A stretch of 64,000 nucleotides of DNA from Sisyra terminalis (lineage: Eukaryota > Arthropoda > Insecta > Neuroptera > Sisyridae), in the NCBI GenBank assembly GCA_958496175.1, contig OY292278.1, positions 7,068,001 through 7,132,000 on the forward strand. Reading direction: 5' to 3'. Shown here piece after piece: positions 60,261 to 64,000 of this stretch (the stretch's first letter is position 1; each line of letters opens with the position of its first letter). The notes under the pieces are model-generated. The model made no database searches. It had not been told where the DNA came from and saw only the letters and a list, made by a program, of their open reading frames with translations. A program made the translations under genes and the position numbers.

Positions 60261-62295
60261 AAAAAAGACAATTTCTTTCAATAGAAATACTTATTTTACT
60301 TAAATTAAAGTTTCGGGATCATTTTCATGATATTTTCGGGAAATTCCTTTAAAAATAAAGAAGTTATTCTGCTTGACAAGCATTAAATTTTTGCCTCGAA
60401 GCTTTAAATGTTTTTCCAATTTTCTTGCTACAAGTATTTGTGTTTCGTTAATAATTATTTTACTTCTTTATTTGTAGAATAATAACTCAATAATTGAGGA
60501 TTAATCTCGAAGAATTTAAGAAAACTACTGTCGACAATTCTACAAAACTGGTCTTTTATAAATACTTCATCTCATTATTGTTGACCGTTCAATTTTCCAA
60601 TAATTCTTCACCATTAAATATTCTTCCTAATGAAGTTTGTATTTATTTACATTTTAAAAGATGTTTTACGTAAAAAATTTCCACTGAAGTATCTGATGAT
60701 TAATCGATTATTTGTTTTAGAGTAAAATTTTAACTATGATGTAATATTATTATTTTTACTCTCCATCAAATGGGATTTTCCTGAATTGAAGGACCTCGCC
60801 AGAAAAAAACCAAACACAATTACGTTATAAGTTAAATATTTATAAGTCGAATCACTGAAATGAAAATATACGAATATGAAAAGAAATTTTTCTTAATAAT
60901 ATACTTTTTAAACAATAATTTGCAAAATCATTAAAGGTATTGAGCAAATTAGACTAAGATAAACTTAAAACAAATCCATTAGATGTATATTTCCTGAAAT
61001 TAAATGTAATTTTCGCCTTGGAATTGAAAAGCCTTGGAGTTTTGTAAAAATTTCAAGTTACTACCAAAAAGCCAGAAAAATTCACTAACTTAGTTTGTAC
61101 AATTGGTAGAATAATGGACGATTTACATAAAAAAATCACCAGAAATTGTTTCTGAATCAAATTTTTGTTGCTTAAATAATTTTCCAAGTACAATTTCAGA
61201 AATCGATGTATTTTTCATTTCTCAAAGATTTTCTTCAGTTTTTTTTAGTGGAAACATTTGATACGAAAAAAATTGTCAAAAAATCGTCTCAGATTTATTT
61301 CAAACCACTTTTTTCATGTACCATCAAGCCAAAATTGGTCAACGATTTATTTTTTGAATATTTTTGAAATTCACCATATTTTTTCATATTCCAAATTTTT
61401 GTTGAGAAAAAAAAACGTGCATTAATTTGGCACATAAAATTAGGGAAGACCCGTTTCTTTCGTGAAACCGGTATTCGATTATGTTCTTGAAAAATTTCCT
61501 GTTTTGCTTTTTAAATCGACACCAAAAAAAAAATCCAATAATTATATAATTTAATCATTGCTAACCAGCCATGAATCTTTGCAGATTTACAAAGTAAAAA
61601 AAACACTTTTCAAAAATCCTAAAAACACAAAAATTAAAATCTAATTTTGATGATTCGACCTAGAATTACTTCACTTTCTCTCTATTGCAAATTGTTTCTA
61701 TAAAATATCGGCTCTTATAAAGATATTACACGAGACCATGAAACTTTTTTTTGCTTTGTATTACAAAGTTTAATTGAGAAAATTATTTGTTTTTTTTTTT
61801 ATTATTATTAAAATACATTGTAATCACAAAATCTCACAGACTTATATAATCAATTATTCGATTCTCTTTCATTTTATTTTTAACTGGCAATTCAAAAGAT
61901 GGAAAAAAGTGGATTTTTTTATCAGTTTTATTTCCATTATAAATGGATGGATAGTCTTTGTTCTGATCCATTCAAACTTAACTTTTCTGGGCACGTAGCC
62001 ATTTGCCAGATCCTCAGGGACAACCGCTTCATGTTCATATCCTGAGAATGATATTTTTAAATCGTCCCTACAAACTTGAGGCATTACAATGCAATTACTG
62101 CAAAAAATAAACGTTTGCAATCGTAAAACAAGAATTGCATTTAAAACGCCTTTGAAGCAATTCTTTTTACTTCACTCAATTCTATGGTTCTGTTTAGATT
62201 AACTATACCATCAGAATAAAAAAGGTCACGGACAAAATGAATGAGTCGAATCAAAGAATCCGAGTGCTCGATCATTTGGAAGCTGGTAGTAAATC
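60261..62295. other. Intergenic between the inverted duplication and CPR gene G
   Basis: A GGACCTCGCCAGA motif near 60790 is shared with the duplication arms. A possible minus-strand exon at about 61960-62100 is discussed in findings. Nothing else recognised. Confidence 0.4.
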
Positions 62296-62303
62296 TATAA
62301 ATA
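62296..62303 (+). promoter_or_regulatory. TATA box of CPR gene G
   Basis: TATAAATA 46-53 bases before the ATG at 62349. Confidence 0.75.
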
Positions 62304-62348
62304 CGCCGCGCATCAATCCAAAGTGGTTTTTGTCAATTTGATCTTAAA

Positions 62349-62795
62349 ATGAAATCGGTCAGCTTCTTCTTCTCCCCCAAAAAAAACAATCCTAAACTAA
62401 CCATCAAAATTCTGTTTTAGTTGCTGTTAATTTTGGTGATTCTTCCGGCCATTTGGGCACGACCGGCCCAAGAAGGGGCGACAATTTTGAGATCGGAGAA
62501 CGTCAATCAACCGGATGGTGGCTATCGATTTTTGTATGAAACTTCCGATGGTAGCAAGCGGGATGAAGTGGGCGAAGTTATCAATGCGGGATCGGAAAAT
62601 GAAGTTGTTGTAATGCGAGGCTCATTTTCTTATGTGGCACCCGATGGCGTGACATATACGGTTAATTATGTGGCCGATGAAAATGGATTTCAGCCGCAAG
62701 GTGCCCATTTACCGCAACCGGAAGGAGGGTTTAATCAACCGAAATCACCGCCGGCCCTATTCAGTACCGGAGCTTTTGGAGCTTTGGTCGGATAG
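62349..62795 (+). CDS. CPR gene G: divergent RR-1 cuticular protein
   Basis: Exon 1 is 62349-62357 (ATG AAA TCG) followed by gtcagc, a weak donor. Exon 2 is 62421-62795 after ctgttttag, with a CTAAC branch-point-like site in the 63-base intron. Splicing is required because the unspliced frame stops inside the intron. The product is 127 residues. The signal peptide ends PAIWA (16), then RPAQEGATILRSENVNQPDG, YETSDGSKRDEVGEV, and core [24 protein letters not shown], then QPQGAHLPQPEGG. It lacks the EPIPIL segment and the PPIP tail and ends in a small hydrophobic stretch (FSTGAFGALVG). This variant resembles the larval/flexible cuticle type of RR-1 protein more than its six neighbours do. AATAAA lies at 62870-62875. 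Confidence 0.9.
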
Positions 62796-62869
62796 TTGAT
62801 GAAGTCAAGAATTTTTTTTATGTAAAAACTACTGTTAGTTTTAAAGATATGTTTTACTAGTGATTTTAC

Positions 62870-62875
62870 AATAAA
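62870..62875 (+). terminator. polyA signal of CPR gene G
   Basis: AATAAA 75 bases after the stop codon. Confidence 0.65.
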
Positions 62876-63002
62876 TAATTAGATTTTTTGTCATTTTTGT
62901 ATTACAATTATTTATCCCGTATTTTATTCATTAAAAAACTATGGTATTTATAGTAACAATTTAAAAAATTAGGTCCTTTGTATAAATGTATTGCTTTTTA
63001 TA

Positions 63003-64000
63003 AACATTACTTTTTATACATACATCTAAAAATTTAATACAAAAGAGAAGTTTTAGAAATTTTATACTTTTACAAAGAATATATATTCCTCTATGTACAC
63101 TAGACTGATTCAAAAGAAAATTAAGATTTTTTTTTCTTAGTTATATCGAAAATATTGTTGGGAATGACAAAAAAAAATCCTGTGAAAGTTTAAGCTCTTA
63201 ATATTAATATTAAGAGGTGCCACATCGCAAATTTCGATTTTCCATTTAATATCATGGGAACAATATTTTCTTGCAATTTGGAATTTTATAGATCACGTAG
63301 GTGAAAATATTTCGGAATAACCAAGGTATATTCTTGATTATCCTATTTGGGGTATCAATTAATAAAATCAACATTGCTTTTTATACATTCATCTAAAAAT
63401 TTAATACAAAAGACAAGTTTTAGCAATTTTATACTTTTACCAAGGAAAAATATTCCTCTATGTTCACTAGACTGATTCAAAAGAAAATTATGAATTTTTT
63501 TTCTTAATTATATCGAAAATATTATTGGGAATGACAAAAAAAAATCCTGTGAAAGTTTAAGCTCTTAATATTAATATTAAGAGGTGGCGCATCGCAAATT
63601 TCGATTTTCCATTTAAATAACATGGGAACAATATTCCCTTGCACTTTGGAGTTTTATAGCTCACGTTGGTGACAATATTTCGGAATGACTAAGATATATT
63701 CTTATAGAAAATTGAACGATATACAAAAAAGGTGTCTGAGAAGTTTTTAATATATTTATTCCTTCAAAAGTTATTCGAGGTCAAAGTTGAACTAAAGGGA
63801 AATTTTAATATTTTTTCAATTTTTTGACGCAACCATCAATTTTATGAGAAAATTTGATAGGATATTTTTTATATAGCACTTTTTGTCCTATAATTTATCT
63901 CTATAAAAGTTTTTGATATTTTTTCAGGTCCTAAGTAATTTGCATTAAACAAAGTTATTTGCATTATATTTGCATTGATCCATAAACTTTAGTTTGCTGA
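63003..64000 (+). repeat. Two tandem copies of the left-edge foldback arm, second one cut by the window end
   Basis: A unit of about 375 bases starting near 63003 (CTTTTTATACATACATCTAA) recurs near 63378. Each unit runs into AGACTGATTCAAAAG and the same arm sequence as 670-1120. The first copy of the arm breaks off near 63340; the second continues past the window end. Confidence 0.85.

Noticed and set aside
1..64000. CRISPR arrays, prokaryotic operons, rRNA genes
   Set aside because: No spaced identical short repeats, no Shine-Dalgarno-linked frames and no rRNA-like sequence. The introns, TATA boxes and pol III tRNA genes are eukaryotic.

Overview
The window looks like insect nuclear DNA: very AT-rich, intron-containing, full of short palindromic and tandem repeats. 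Its only clear protein genes are seven paralogous cuticular protein genes with the RR-1 type Rebers & Riddiford chitin-binding domain (CPR family). An insect of uncertain order is the best reading; beetle or hemipteran are guesses from the protein style. Two complete pol III tRNA genes are present: Leu-CAA with an intron, and Arg-TCG. No bacterial, viral or CRISPR features were seen.

Layout. 1-12.8 kb: repeats only (a 1.2 kb foldback, LINE 3' remnants, a palindromic insertion at 2.4 kb, two tandem pairs in opposite orientation, a three-unit tandem array split by another palindromic insertion). 12.8-17.7 kb: CPR gene A (+), three coding exons, tRNA-Leu inside intron 2. 18-23.5 kb: a palindrome, a hAT-like MITE with 8-bp target duplication, tRNA-Arg (-), and a composite palindrome/foldback region. 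28.9-33.1 kb: CPR gene B (+) with a 3.7 kb first intron. 40.8-41.9 kb: CPR gene C (+). 46.6-47.2, 48.0-48.6 and 56.0-56.7 kb: CPR genes D, E and F, all on the minus strand. 62.3-62.9 kb: CPR gene G (+). The right edge repeats the foldback family seen at the left edge.

The genes share one plan. A TATA box precedes a tiny first coding exon of 9-12 nt (MKFL, MKYF, MIKS, MQFF or MKS) ending in a phase-0 intron within the signal peptide. Then come the rest of the signal peptide, usually an EPIPI(L/V) segment, and the chitin-binding domain. Six of the seven end in a Pro-rich segment; gene G does not. The products are probably secreted by epidermis and assembled with chitin in flexible cuticle. They differ in whether and where a second intron interrupts the domain.

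The most interesting structural signal is that the only minus-strand block of CPR genes (D-E-F) lies between two approximately 2 kb arms of the same sequence in inverted orientation (about 43.7-45.7 and 57.9-60.3 kb), the arrangement expected if the block had been inverted. A second signal is a set of small palindromic insertions with 12-16 bp target duplications, some carrying a hairpin that resembles the hammerhead ribozyme core.
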